Shown here: positions 1-5,447 of the stretch, piece by piece
Layout: each line of letters opens with the position of its first letter
How positions within the stretch are numbered: position 1 is the first letter of the stretch
NCBI GenBank assembly: GCA_005788075.1
Contig: SXZC01000177.1
Span: forward strand, 1-8,671
Direction: 5' to 3'
Length of the DNA: 8,671 nucleotides
From: Actinomycetota bacterium
Lineage (GTDB): Bacteria > Actinomycetota > Thermoleophilia > Miltoncostaeales > Miltoncostaeaceae
Program-made: the position numbers and the translations under genes
Notes under the pieces: generated by a model
What the model was told of the DNA's origin: nothing
Database searches by the model: none
The model's input: the letters and a program-made list of their open reading frames with translations, nothing else

Positions 1-100
1 CACCCTGCTGGCGGCGCTCGAGCTGGTGCGGCGCGGCGAGGCCGAGCTGCGCCAGGACGTCCCCTTCGGCGACATCCTCATCACCGGCACCCGGGCATGA
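1..100 (+). CDS. scpA: Segregation and condensation protein A, C-terminal end (partial)
   Basis: This is the last 32 codons of an open frame that enters from the left edge and stops at the TGA in 98-100. The visible peptide contains LELVRRGEAELRQD followed by PFGDILITG. This matches the C-terminal winged-helix tail of ScpA, the kleisin subunit that bridges the Smc heads in bacterial condensin. In the family this C-terminal part binds the Smc head domain. The assignment is supported mainly by the next gene, scpB, whose ATG overlaps the scpA stop as ATGA. That is the usual coupled scpA-scpB arrangement. The N-terminal part lies outside the window, so its integrity cannot be judged. Confidence 0.85.
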   Translation, partial: TLLAALELVRRGEAELRQDVPFGDILITGTRA

Positions 101-678
101 CCGAGCTGGCCCGCACCATCGAGGCCTTGCTGTTCATCGCGCCCGAGCCGCTCGAGGTGACCACCATCGAGGACATCACCGGGGAGCCGGCGTCCGAGAT
201 CGCCGTGGCCCTCGGTGAGATCCGCGAGCGCCACGCCGAGGACACCGGGCTCGAGCTGGCCGAGATCGCCGGCGGATGGGCGCTTCGCACCCGCGCCGAC
301 CTGGCCCCGGCCTGCGACCGCCTGCGCGCCCGTCCCCGCGAGGACCGCCTCTCGCCCGCCGCCATGGAGACCCTCGCCGTGGTGGCATACCTCGAGCCGG
401 TCACCCGGCGTGAGATCGGCCGGCTTCGCGGCGTCGACGTCGACAGCACCGTGAGCAGCCTGCTCGACCGCGGGCTCATCGAGGAGGTCGACTCCCCGGG
501 CGCCGGCCCCACGACCTTCCGCACCACCACGCTGTTCCTCGAGCGCTTCGGACTGGCCCGGCGGGGCGACCTGCCGAGCCTCGAGCGCTTCGAGCTCACG
601 GGGCCTGAGGCGCAGGCGCTGCGCGCGCGCCTGCAGCAGGCCGAGCTGATCGCGGAGGCCGAGACCGGCGATGGCTGA
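97..678 (+). CDS. scpB: Segregation and condensation protein B
   Basis: The protein has 193 residues, normal for ScpB, the kite subunit that dimerises and clamps the ScpA linker in the Smc-ScpA-ScpB complex during chromosome compaction and segregation. It opens with the family's typical IEALLFIAPEPLEVTTIED, the first winged helix. GGWALRTRADLAP follows, then the diagnostic stretch LSPAAMETLAVVAYLEPVTR leading into the second winged helix (about residues 88-130), with RGVDVDSTVSSLLDRGLIEE. The end has TTTLFLERFGL and DLPSLERF, the conserved close of the family. The usual GRP-x-x-Y-G-TT segment is altered to AGPTTFRTT, a modest deviation. The start is fixed by the 4-base overlap with the scpA stop. 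The 3' end overlaps the next gene by 8 bases, implying coupled translation. Confidence 0.95.
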   Translation: MTELARTIEALLFIAPEPLEVTTIEDITGEPASEIAVALGEIRERHAEDTGLELAEIAGGWALRTRADLAPACDRLRARPREDRLSPAAMETLAVVAYLEPVTRREIGRLRGVDVDSTVSSLLDRGLIEEVDSPGAGPTTFRTTTLFLERFGLARRGDLPSLERFELTGPEAQALRARLQQAELIAEAETGDG

Positions 679-1393
679 CATGCGCGTGCATCGCGCCCTG
701 GCGCAGGCCGGGGTCGCGAGCCGCCGCGCCGCCGAGAAGCTGGTCGCCGAGGGCCGGGTCACCGTCAACGGCGCCGTGGCCACGGTGGGCCAGGTGGTGA
801 CCGACCGCGACATCGTCGCAGTGGACGGGCGTCCACTCGTCGCCGAGCCGGTGCGCACGTACATGCTCAACAAGGCGCTCGGCGTGGTGTCCACGGCGTC
901 TGACCCACAGGGGCGACCCACCGTGCTCGACGGGATGCCCGATGACGTGCGCCTCTACCCCATCGGGCGCCTCGACATCAACACCAGCGGCCTGCTTCTC
1001 ATCACCAACGACGGCGATCTCGCGCATCGGCTCATGCATCCGCGCTCGAAGGTGCCGAAGGAATACGAGGCGCTGGTGGAGGGACGGGTATCGTCCGCGT
1101 CCGTGCGAATGCTCCGCGATGGAATCGAACTGGAAGACGGCCCCACCCAGCCCGCGAAGGTCGAGGTGATCGACCGCGACGCCAAGGGCGGCACGTGGCT
1201 GCGCATCGAGATCACCGAGGGGCGCAACCGGCAGGTGCGCCGCATGTGCGAGGCCGTGGGCCACCCCGTGCGGCGCCTGGTGCGCACGCGCTACGGCGGG
1301 CTGGGGCTGGGGCGCCTGCGGCGCGGCGACCACCGCATGCTGTCGTCGGCCGAGCTGTCGCGCCTCCAGGCGCAGGCGGGGATCACCCGATGA
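671..1393 (+). CDS. rluB: RluB-type 23S rRNA pseudouridine synthase (RsuA/RluB/E/F family)
   Basis: The protein has 240 residues. An N-terminal S4 RNA-binding domain covers about residues 4-52 (RVHRALAQAGVASRRAAEKL, then VTVNGAVATVGQ). The RsuA-family catalytic domain follows, with the motif GRLDINTSGLLLITNDGD. Asp102 in this motif is the expected catalytic nucleophile. The C-terminal motif EGRNRQVRRMCEAVGHPV is also present, as is typical of the RluB branch. The enzyme isomerises uridine to pseudouridine in rRNA, by family analogy in 23S helix 89. Exact site specificity cannot be read from sequence, so RsuA or RluE/F-like activity remains possible. It overlaps scpB by 8 bases and its TGA overlaps the aroH start as ATGA. 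The scpA-scpB-rluB order is common in Actinobacteria and Firmicutes. Confidence 0.93.
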   Translation: MADMRVHRALAQAGVASRRAAEKLVAEGRVTVNGAVATVGQVVTDRDIVAVDGRPLVAEPVRTYMLNKALGVVSTASDPQGRPTVLDGMPDDVRLYPIGRLDINTSGLLLITNDGDLAHRLMHPRSKVPKEYEALVEGRVSSASVRMLRDGIELEDGPTQPAKVEVIDRDAKGGTWLRIEITEGRNRQVRRMCEAVGHPVRRLVRTRYGGLGLGRLRRGDHRMLSSAELSRLQAQAGITR

Positions 1394-1785
1394 GCGAGCG
1401 CATCCGCGCCATTCGCGGCGCCATCACGGTGGCCGAGGACACCCCGGATGAGGTGGTCTCCGCCACTCGCCTGCTGCTCGAGGACATGATCGCGCGCAAT
1501 GGCCTGGCGCCCGACGACATGGTGTCGCTCATCTTCACCGCGACCGGGGACGTGACAAGCCAGTTCCCGGCCGTCGCCGCGCGCGAGATGGGCCTGCTCG
1601 GCGTGCCGCTGCTCTGCGCCACGGAGATCCCCGTGCCGGGCTCGCTGCCCCTGTGCGTGCGCGTGATGCTGCACGCCTACATGCCCGTGGATGCAGGGGT
1701 TTCGCACAGCTACCTGCGCGACGCGGTACGGCTGCGTGACGACCTTGTGGACGACTCTGCCACGGGCGAAACCGCTCCTTCGTAA
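1390..1785 (+). CDS. aroH: Monofunctional chorismate mutase, AroH class
   Basis: The protein has 131 residues, the typical size of the Bacillus AroH-type chorismate mutase, a trimeric cytosolic enzyme that converts chorismate to prephenate for phenylalanine and tyrosine synthesis. The start ATG at 1390 overlaps the upstream stop and puts the family opening RAIRGAITV at the N-terminus. Residues aligning by eye with the known active site are Arg9 (Bacillus Arg7), Phe59, Cys76, Glu79 (Bacillus Glu78) in LLCATEIPV, Arg91 (Bacillus Arg90) in LCVRVM, and Tyr108 in HSYLRDAV. The set appears complete, so the enzyme should be active. An in-frame extension upstream to 1195 exists but runs through rluB coding sequence and is rejected. 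This is the last gene of the plus-strand operon; a hairpin follows shortly after the stop. Confidence 0.95.
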   Translation: MSERIRAIRGAITVAEDTPDEVVSATRLLLEDMIARNGLAPDDMVSLIFTATGDVTSQFPAVAAREMGLLGVPLLCATEIPVPGSLPLCVRVMLHAYMPVDAGVSHSYLRDAVRLRDDLVDDSATGETAPS

Positions 1786-1797
1786 AACGTATGTTTG

Positions 1798-1819
1798 GGC
1801 GAAACCCCGGCGTTTCGCC
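1798..1819 (+). terminator. Hairpin after aroH, possible terminator
   Basis: GGCGAAAC at 1798-1805 and GTTTCGCC at 1812-1819 form a perfect 8-base-pair stem around the 6-base loop CCCGGC, starting 13 bases after the aroH stop. It lies where the scp-rluB-aroH operon should end. Only a weak pyrimidine-rich tail (TTACTCC) follows, so it is not a canonical U-tract terminator. High-G+C actinobacteria often use such tail-less hairpins, but it could instead be an operator or mRNA-stability element. The left arm sequence GGGCGAAACC also occurs at 1764-1773 inside the end of aroH and could pair with the same right arm. Confidence 0.45.
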
Positions 1820-1837
1820 TTACTCCGTATGGATGCC

Positions 1838-1843
1838 TAACCT
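1838..1843 (+). promoter_or_regulatory. Possible -10 element for the exported-protein gene
   Basis: TAACCT at 1838-1843 fits the TAnnnT pattern of actinobacterial -10 boxes. It would place a transcription start near 1850, giving a leader of roughly 30 bases that contains the Shine-Dalgarno sequence. A -35 match at the right distance (TCGCCT region, inside the hairpin arm) is poor. TACCCT at 1862-1867 is a competing choice but would leave almost no leader. A promoter is expected here because the downstream gene is unrelated to the operon before it, but the exact box is uncertain. Confidence 0.25.
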
Positions 1844-1854
1844 TCCGTTAATCC

Positions 1855-1873
1855 ACCTCCTTACCCTCGAGGT
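1855..1873 (+). promoter_or_regulatory. Shine-Dalgarno site in a possible masking hairpin
   Basis: GAGG at 1869-1872 sits 7 bases before the ATG at 1880 and is the ribosome binding site that decides this start. Just upstream, ACCTC at 1855-1859 can pair with GAGGT at 1869-1873 across a 9-base loop, which would hide the site. The upstream segment CCACCTCCTTA also resembles the anti-Shine-Dalgarno tail of 16S rRNA. The stem is only 5 base pairs, so a regulatory role is speculative. Confidence 0.3.
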
Positions 1874-1879
1874 CCTCAC

Positions 1880-2713
1880 ATGAATCGCTATGCAAAGACG
1901 TTCGCAATCGGCGCCGCGGGCCTCGCGGGCGCCATTGCAGTCGGCGTCGGCTCCGCCGGCGCCTCGGGCCCGCCCCCGGGCATGACCATGCCTCCGCCCT
2001 GTGCCCCCGGCCAGGCGCCGCAGATCGGCCCGGGCGGAATGCCCTCGTGCCTGCCAAGCAGCATGCCGGGGGGCAATGGCGGCAACGGCGGCGCTGTGCC
2101 TCCGGGCATGAACATGCCGGGCGGCACGATTCCCGGCGGCAACGGTGGAGCCGGTGGAGCCGGTGGCATGATGCTTCCCGAGCTCCCCGCCTGCGCTCCC
2201 GGCGTGCTCCCGTCCCCGGCCGCTCCGTGCAAGTTCGACCCGACCGGCCTCCCCGAGTGCGCGGAGGGCGTCATGCCGTCCCCGCAGGCACCGTGCAAGC
2301 CCAAGGGCATGGGCCCGCAGTTCGACATGGCCCCGCCCGCCGAGGCCATGAAGAAGCTCCTCACCCTGGACGTCGAGGTTGACGGCTCAGGCGAGGACCC
2401 CGGCACCTTCGACGTCACCCTGGTGGCGATCAAGAAGGGCATCGCAAAGGCCGCTCGGGCGCAGCTTCAGGATCAGCTCGAGGGCGAGTCGTTCATCATC
2501 AACGCGACCAAGGCCAAGTGCTTCGCCGACAAGAAGTCCGACCCGGACGCCATTGCCGACCCCGTGTCGTGCAAGGTGCTGAGCGAGGAGACGGACGACT
2601 CCGCCACCACGCTTCGCGCCACCGTGGTCACCCGCATGAAGTTCGACCAGGCCACGCGCCAGCCGACCTTCACGGCGACCAAGTTCGTCATCCGGGGCAA
2701 GAGCAAGATCTAG
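1880..2713 (+). CDS. Exported Pro/Gly/Met-rich cysteine-containing protein of unknown function
   Basis: I do not recognise this 277-residue protein. It begins with a Sec-type signal sequence: basic residues Arg3 and Lys6, a small-residue hydrophobic core at 8-26, and a likely cleavage after SAGA near residue 28. The mature N-terminal part (30-150) is low-complexity, rich in Pro, Gly and Met, with glycine runs at 64-71 and 86-96 (GGNGG, GGAGGAGG). It carries six cysteines at 41, 57, 105, 117, 127 and 139. Residues 103-118 and 125-140 are near copies of one module, P-x-CA-x-GV-x-PSP-x-APCK. The C-terminal part (about 155-277) looks like a folded mixed alpha/beta domain with alternating hydrophobic strands (LTLDVEVDG, TFDVTLVAIKKG, TLRATVVTRM, TFTATKFVIRG) and a seventh and eighth cysteine at 214 and 231, possibly disulfide-bonded. 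No catalytic motif, lipobox, transmembrane tail or LPXTG-like sorting signal is visible. A cell-envelope or secreted structural or binding protein is the safest reading. It is a stand-alone gene between the aroH operon and a convergent operon. Confidence 0.85.
   Translation: MNRYAKTFAIGAAGLAGAIAVGVGSAGASGPPPGMTMPPPCAPGQAPQIGPGGMPSCLPSSMPGGNGGNGGAVPPGMNMPGGTIPGGNGGAGGAGGMMLPELPACAPGVLPSPAAPCKFDPTGLPECAEGVMPSPQAPCKPKGMGPQFDMAPPAEAMKKLLTLDVEVDGSGEDPGTFDVTLVAIKKGIAKAARAQLQDQLEGESFIINATKAKCFADKKSDPDAIADPVSCKVLSEETDDSATTLRATVVTRMKFDQATRQPTFTATKFVIRGKSKI
2144..2170 (+). repeat. Short 9-base tandem repeat in glycine-rich segment
   Basis: GGTGGAGCC occurs at 2144-2152 and 2153-2161, followed by a degenerate third unit GGTGGCATG at 2162-2170. 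Each unit encodes Gly-Gly plus a small residue, so copy-number change would keep the frame and only lengthen or shorten the glycine linker of the exported protein. Confidence 0.6.
2186..2299 (+). repeat. Duplicated cysteine module in the exported protein
   Basis: Codons for residues 103-118 (2186-2233) and 125-140 (2252-2299) encode two related 16-residue units with a 22-residue period. The matching positions include Cys105/Cys127, Cys117/Cys139, the PSP core and a closing APCK. Spacing between the cysteines is 11 residues in both units. A more diverged third unit may lie at Cys41-Cys57. The arrangement suggests small disulfide-closed loops, but that is inference. Confidence 0.65.
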
Positions 2714-2726
2714 GCGCGCTCACACC

Positions 2727-2747
2727 GCCCGGATCGCAGCATCGGGC
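2727..2747. terminator. Weak hairpin between convergent genes
   Basis: In the 40-base gap between the exported-protein gene and arfB, GCCC + GAT (2727-2734, with G2731 bulged) can pair with ATC + GGGC (2741-2747) around a 6-base loop. The position is right for a bidirectional terminator serving both convergent transcripts. There is no T-tract on either strand, so support is only positional. Confidence 0.3.
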
Positions 2748-2753
2748 CCGGCG

Positions 2754-3179
2754 TCAGTCCTCCTCGGAGGGCCGGCGCCGGGCCTTCTTCTTGCCCGAGA
2801 GCCGCTCGCGCTCGGCGCGGCGCCGGGTGGCCACGCCCCTGCCGGGACGGGTGGGAACGCGGCGGGGGTCCTCGGTGGTGGCGTCCACGATGAGATCCAC
2901 CATGCGCTCCACGGCCAGGGCGCGGTTGCGCGCCTGATGGCGCTCGCGGCGGGCGGCCACCCTGAGCTCGTCGGCGGCAGTGACGCGCGTGGCCAGGCGG
3001 GTGCGGATGAGGTCGCGGCCCCGGGAGCCCACGGGGATGCGCGCGATGGGCATGCGCACCTCCACCTGCGTGGAGACCGCATTGACGTTCTGCCCGCCGG
3101 GGCCGCCCGATCGCGAGAACGACACCTTGGCGTGGCGCTCCACGGCATCGCGGATGCGCGCGGCCGACGCGCGACTCAC
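2754..3179 (-). CDS. arfB: Peptidyl-tRNA hydrolase / alternative ribosome-rescue factor ArfB (YaeJ)
   Basis: The protein has 141 residues, the usual length of ArfB. The N-terminal domain has the class I release-factor motif SGGPGGQNVN, with GGQ at residues 28-30. In the family this motif triggers hydrolysis of peptidyl-tRNA in the ribosomal peptidyl transferase centre. No codon-recognition domain is present, which separates it from PrfA/PrfB. The C-terminus is strongly basic (TRRRAERERL, then SGKKKARRR at about 127-136), matching the tail that inserts into the empty mRNA channel of a stalled ribosome. The expected role is release of non-stop ribosome complexes. The start is GTG at 3179, preceded by GAGGAG 5 bases away and overlapping the upstream stop by 4 bases (GTGA). 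It is the last gene of the trpS operon. Confidence 0.93.
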   Translation of the reverse strand: MSRASAARIRDAVERHAKVSFSRSGGPGGQNVNAVSTQVEVRMPIARIPVGSRGRDLIRTRLATRVTAADELRVAARRERHQARNRALAVERMVDLIVDATTEDPRRVPTRPGRGVATRRRAERERLSGKKKARRRPSEED

Positions 3180-3913
3180 GGGCGCTCCTCGTCCTTGCGC
3201 TGCAGGGCGTCTTTGGCGGCCTTGCCCACGAGGGGAATCCTCGGCTCACCGATCGGGGGGTCCTGATACGGGCCACCCACCAGCGGCACCATGCCCGACA
3301 GGTGCCACATGATGCGCTCCACGGCGCGGCGGTTGCGCCCGGCCCGCGGCGACTCGCGGATGTCGTCCATGGGGATGGCCTCGCCGAACCGGATGTGCAC
3401 GGGCCCCTTCAGCATCTGGGAATCCCAGATGGCCGCGGGGATCACCTGCACGTCGGGCCGCGTGGCGAAGTAGCCGGCGCCCGAGAAGCCCGGGCTCATG
3501 TGGCCGGTGCGCGTGACGCCGCCCTCGGGGAAGATGAGCAGCGCCTCGCCGCGCGCCAGCAGGTCGCGGCCCATGCGCACGGCCCACACGTCGGGTGACT
3601 GCCGGCGCACCGGGAACCCGCCGATGCGTGAGAGCCACGCCTCGAGTACGCGGGGGTTGAAGAGTTCTTCCTTGCCCATGGTCCACACGGGGCGCGGCAG
3701 CGCGGCCACGGCCACGAGGAGCGGGTCGATGAACGCCACGTGGTTGCTCACGATGAGCATGGGGCCCTCGGGCGGCAGGTGCTCCCGGCCATCCACCTTC
3801 ATGCGCAGCGGGCCGTACGAGAGCGCCTTCAGCACGCCCTTGGTGGGCACCCACACGGGCTTCCACACGCGCGGGTGGCGTCGCGGGCGAAGCCGCGCGA
3901 GGCCGTCGCTCAT
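3176..3913 (-). CDS. plsC: 1-acyl-sn-glycerol-3-phosphate acyltransferase (PlsC-type)
   Basis: The protein has 245 residues and belongs to the lysophosphatidic-acid acyltransferase family, which transfers an acyl chain to glycerophospholipid precursors at the inner face of the membrane. The four family blocks are visible: NHVAFIDP with the catalytic pair His58 and Asp63 (H-x4-D); GGFPVRR at 98-104; FPEGGVTRTG at 128-137 for acceptor binding; and VIPAAIW at 157-163. Block III has Gly where FPEGTRS proteins have Thr, so the lipid acceptor may differ. No clear transmembrane helix is present; membrane contact is probably peripheral through the N-terminal Trp/Val-rich stretch (residues 17-23). The ATG at 3913 is chosen because it overlaps the upstream stop (ATGA) and has GGGGGGAG 5 bases before it. 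An ATG 15 bases upstream has poorer spacing. Confidence 0.9.
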   Translation of the reverse strand: MSDGLARLRPRRHPRVWKPVWVPTKGVLKALSYGPLRMKVDGREHLPPEGPMLIVSNHVAFIDPLLVAVAALPRPVWTMGKEELFNPRVLEAWLSRIGGFPVRRQSPDVWAVRMGRDLLARGEALLIFPEGGVTRTGHMSPGFSGAGYFATRPDVQVIPAAIWDSQMLKGPVHIRFGEAIPMDDIRESPRAGRNRRAVERIMWHLSGMVPLVGGPYQDPPIGEPRIPLVGKAAKDALQRKDEERP

Positions 3914-4335
3914 GCGGGCTCCCCCCATGCGGTGAGCACGAGCTCCCTCGCGCCGCCACGGTCGCGGTGCTCGAGCAGGTAAATGCCCTGCCAGGTGCCG
4001 AGCGCGGGGCGGCCGCCCGCCACGGGGATCATCAGCGACGGCCCCACGATGATGCTCTTCACGTGCGCGGGCATGTCATCGGGGCCCTCGCTCACGTGGG
4101 TCCAGTACGGGGCGTCCTCGCGCACGGCGTCGTCGAGCCAGGCATCGAGGTCGCGGCGCACGTCGGGGCTGGCGTTCTCGTTCAGCGCGAGCGACGCGGA
4201 GGTGTGCCGAATGAACACGTTCAGCATGCCCGCGCGCATCTCCCCCACCTCGGGAACCGCGTCGAGCACATCGCGGGTGATGAGATGCACGCCGCGGGGG
4301 CGCGCCTCGAGCCTCAGCGCGCGCTGGATCCACAT
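3910..4335 (-). CDS. yjbQ: YjbQ / UPF0047 family protein
   Basis: The protein has 141 residues, typical of this single-domain family. Almost every family hallmark is present: RHTSASLALNENA (His44), PYWTHVSEGPDDMPAHVKS (His80, His91), then LGTWQGIYLLEHRDRGG (His123). The conserved histidines and acidic residues form the family's putative metal or active site. Thiamine-phosphate-synthase activity has been reported for YjbQ proteins, but the physiological role is not settled, so I give no pathway. The ATG at 4335 lies 8 bases after the trpS stop with no good Shine-Dalgarno sequence, so its translation is probably coupled to trpS. The same frame stays open far upstream through trpS, which is a composition effect and not an N-terminal extension. 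Its stop overlaps the plsC start. Confidence 0.93.
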   Translation of the reverse strand: MWIQRALRLEARPRGVHLITRDVLDAVPEVGEMRAGMLNVFIRHTSASLALNENASPDVRRDLDAWLDDAVREDAPYWTHVSEGPDDMPAHVKSIIVGPSLMIPVAGGRPALGTWQGIYLLEHRDRGGARELVLTAWGEPA

Positions 4336-4343
4336 GGCGGTGG

Positions 4344-5342
4344 CTACAGGCCCATGGCCGCGGTGGCCTCGGCCATCACGGGGCCGGCGATGGCACGGGC
4401 GCGCTCGGCGCCCTCCTCGAGGATCGCCTCGAGCTGCGCCGGGTCGTCCATCAGCTGCTCGCGCCTCTCGCGGATGGGGCGGATGAGGGCCTTGACCCGC
4501 TCGGCGAGGTCGCGCTTGTCGGCCACGCATCCCAGCGTGGCGCTGGTGCAGCCCTCGAAGATCTCGGCGATCTCCGCATCGGATGCCCCGAGGAACTTCT
4601 GCCATGCGAACACGTTGCAGATCTCCGGGTTGCCGGGGTCGTCCTTCTTGATGCGCTGCGGGTCGGTGACCATGCTCATCACCTGCTTGTCGATCTCCTC
4701 GTCGGACGACGCGAGGGTGATGGCGTTGCCGTAGCTCTTGCTCATCTTGCGGCCATCCATGCCGAGCAGCAGCGGGGCCTCGGAGATGATGGCCTCGGGC
4801 TCCGGGAACACCGGCCCGTAGAGGTGGTTGAACCGGCGGACGACCTCGCGCGAGAGCTCGAGGTGCGGAAGCTGGTCCTGCCCCACGGGAACCTTGGTGG
4901 CCTTGTAGAGGATGATGTCGGCGGTCTGCAGCAGCGGGTAGCCGAGGAAGCCATAGGTCTGCAGGTGCTCGCCCAGCTCGTCGATCTGCCCCTTGTAGGT
5001 GGGCACGCGCTCGAGCCACGAGAGCGGGGTGATCATGCCCAGCAGCACGGCCAGCTCGGCGTGCTGGGGCACGTCGCTCTGGCGGAAGATGATGCTGCGC
5101 TCGGGGTCGACGCCGCAGGCCACCCAATCGGCCACCATCTCGAGGCCGGCGTCGTGAATGCCCTTCACGTCCTCGTAGCCCGTGGTGAGCGCGTGGAGGT
5201 CGACCACCGAGTAGATGCACTCGTACTCATCCTGCAGGCGCACCCAGTTGCCGAGGGCGCCGAGGAAGTGGCCGATATGCAGCTGGCCGGTGGGGCGCAT
5301 TCCGGAGAACACGCGTGGCCGTGTGGCGGTGGCGGTGGACAC
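4344..5342 (-). CDS. trpS: Tryptophan-tRNA ligase
   Basis: The protein has 332 residues, the normal length of bacterial TrpRS, a class I synthetase that charges tRNA-Trp. The Rossmann domain opens with RVFSGMRPTGQLHIGHFLGA, giving the HIGH signature at residues 22-25. SVVDLHALT, the tryptophan-pocket stretch YGFLGYPLLQTADIIL (about 110-125), VGQDQLPHLELSRE and the KMSKS loop GMDGRKMSKSYGN (KMSKS at 179-183) follow. The C-terminal helical anticodon-binding part is complete. The start is GTG at 5342; the next candidate (codon 11) would cut into the first strand. No Shine-Dalgarno sequence precedes the GTG, while a good -10 box ends 8 bases before it, so the mRNA may be leaderless. It is the first gene of the minus-strand operon trpS-yjbQ-plsC-arfB. 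Confidence 0.97.
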   Translation of the reverse strand: MSTATATRPRVFSGMRPTGQLHIGHFLGALGNWVRLQDEYECIYSVVDLHALTTGYEDVKGIHDAGLEMVADWVACGVDPERSIIFRQSDVPQHAELAVLLGMITPLSWLERVPTYKGQIDELGEHLQTYGFLGYPLLQTADIILYKATKVPVGQDQLPHLELSREVVRRFNHLYGPVFPEPEAIISEAPLLLGMDGRKMSKSYGNAITLASSDEEIDKQVMSMVTDPQRIKKDDPGNPEICNVFAWQKFLGASDAEIAEIFEGCTSATLGCVADKRDLAERVKALIRPIRERREQLMDDPAQLEAILEEGAERARAIAGPVMAEATAAMGL

Positions 5343-5350
5343 GGCGCGGG

Positions 5351-5380
5351 AGTGTAGCCCCCGCCCGCGGGGAGAGTCGG
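5351..5380 (-). promoter_or_regulatory. trpS promoter, probably leaderless
   Basis: Read on the minus strand, CCGACT (5380-5375) lies 18 bases before TACACT (5356-5351), and 8 bases separate the latter from the GTG start at 5342. TACACT is a strong TAnnnT -10 match; the -35 keeps only the central GAC of TTGACA. With normal -10 to start spacing, transcription would begin at or within a base or two of the GTG. This agrees with the missing Shine-Dalgarno sequence. Confidence 0.6.
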
Positions 5381-5410
5381 TCGCAGTGGACGGCCCCTCA
5401 TGCCGTTCCC

Positions 5411-5439
5411 CCGACGGGGCCGGGGCCGCCCGTTACGCT
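5411..5439 (+). promoter_or_regulatory. Promoter of the CPBP gene, probably leaderless
   Basis: CCGACG (5411-5416), a 17-base spacer, TACGCT (5434-5439), and then 8 bases to the ATG at 5448. The design mirrors the divergent trpS promoter almost exactly, including the CTCCCGC bases after the first three of the -10 box. No Shine-Dalgarno sequence lies before the ATG. The -35 box is embedded in an 11-base palindrome, CCCCG-A-CGGGG (5409-5419), which could be an operator or chance in G+C-rich DNA. Confidence 0.5.
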
Positions 5440-5447
5440 CCCGCCCG

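Noticed and set aside
596..1333. A 245-codon minus-strand open frame opposite the RluB gene
   Set aside because: The sequence is His/Arg/Pro/Ala-rich without domain signatures, and it lies entirely antisense to a clear pseudouridine synthase.
2102..2170. Glycine-rich repeats as evidence of a PE_PGRS-like or collagen-like protein
   Set aside because: There is no PE domain, no regular Gly-x-y triplet periodicity, and the glycine-rich stretch is short. It is better seen as a flexible linker.
2186..2299. Cysteine pairs read as a zinc ribbon
   Set aside because: The pairs are 11 residues apart, with no C-x2-C knuckles, and lie in a protein with an export signal. Disulfide loops are more likely.
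3914..3928. Alternative PlsC start 15 bases upstream
   Set aside because: The ATG at 3913 has a strong GGGGGGAG site 5 bases before it and a 4-base overlap with the yjbQ stop. The upstream ATG has only a distant GGGAG.
3910..5220. A 436-codon minus-strand open frame that could be read as a large fusion including the YjbQ domain
   Set aside because: Upstream of 4335 it runs out of frame through trpS and gives Arg/Pro/Gly/His-rich sequence with no domain. TrpS itself is complete in another frame, so the length reflects scarcity of stop codons in G+C-rich DNA.
5400..5447. Longer start for the CPBP protein at the ATG in 5400-5402
   Set aside because: The 16 extra residues are Arg/Pro-rich with no family similarity and no ribosome binding site, and this start lies upstream of the predicted promoter -10 box.
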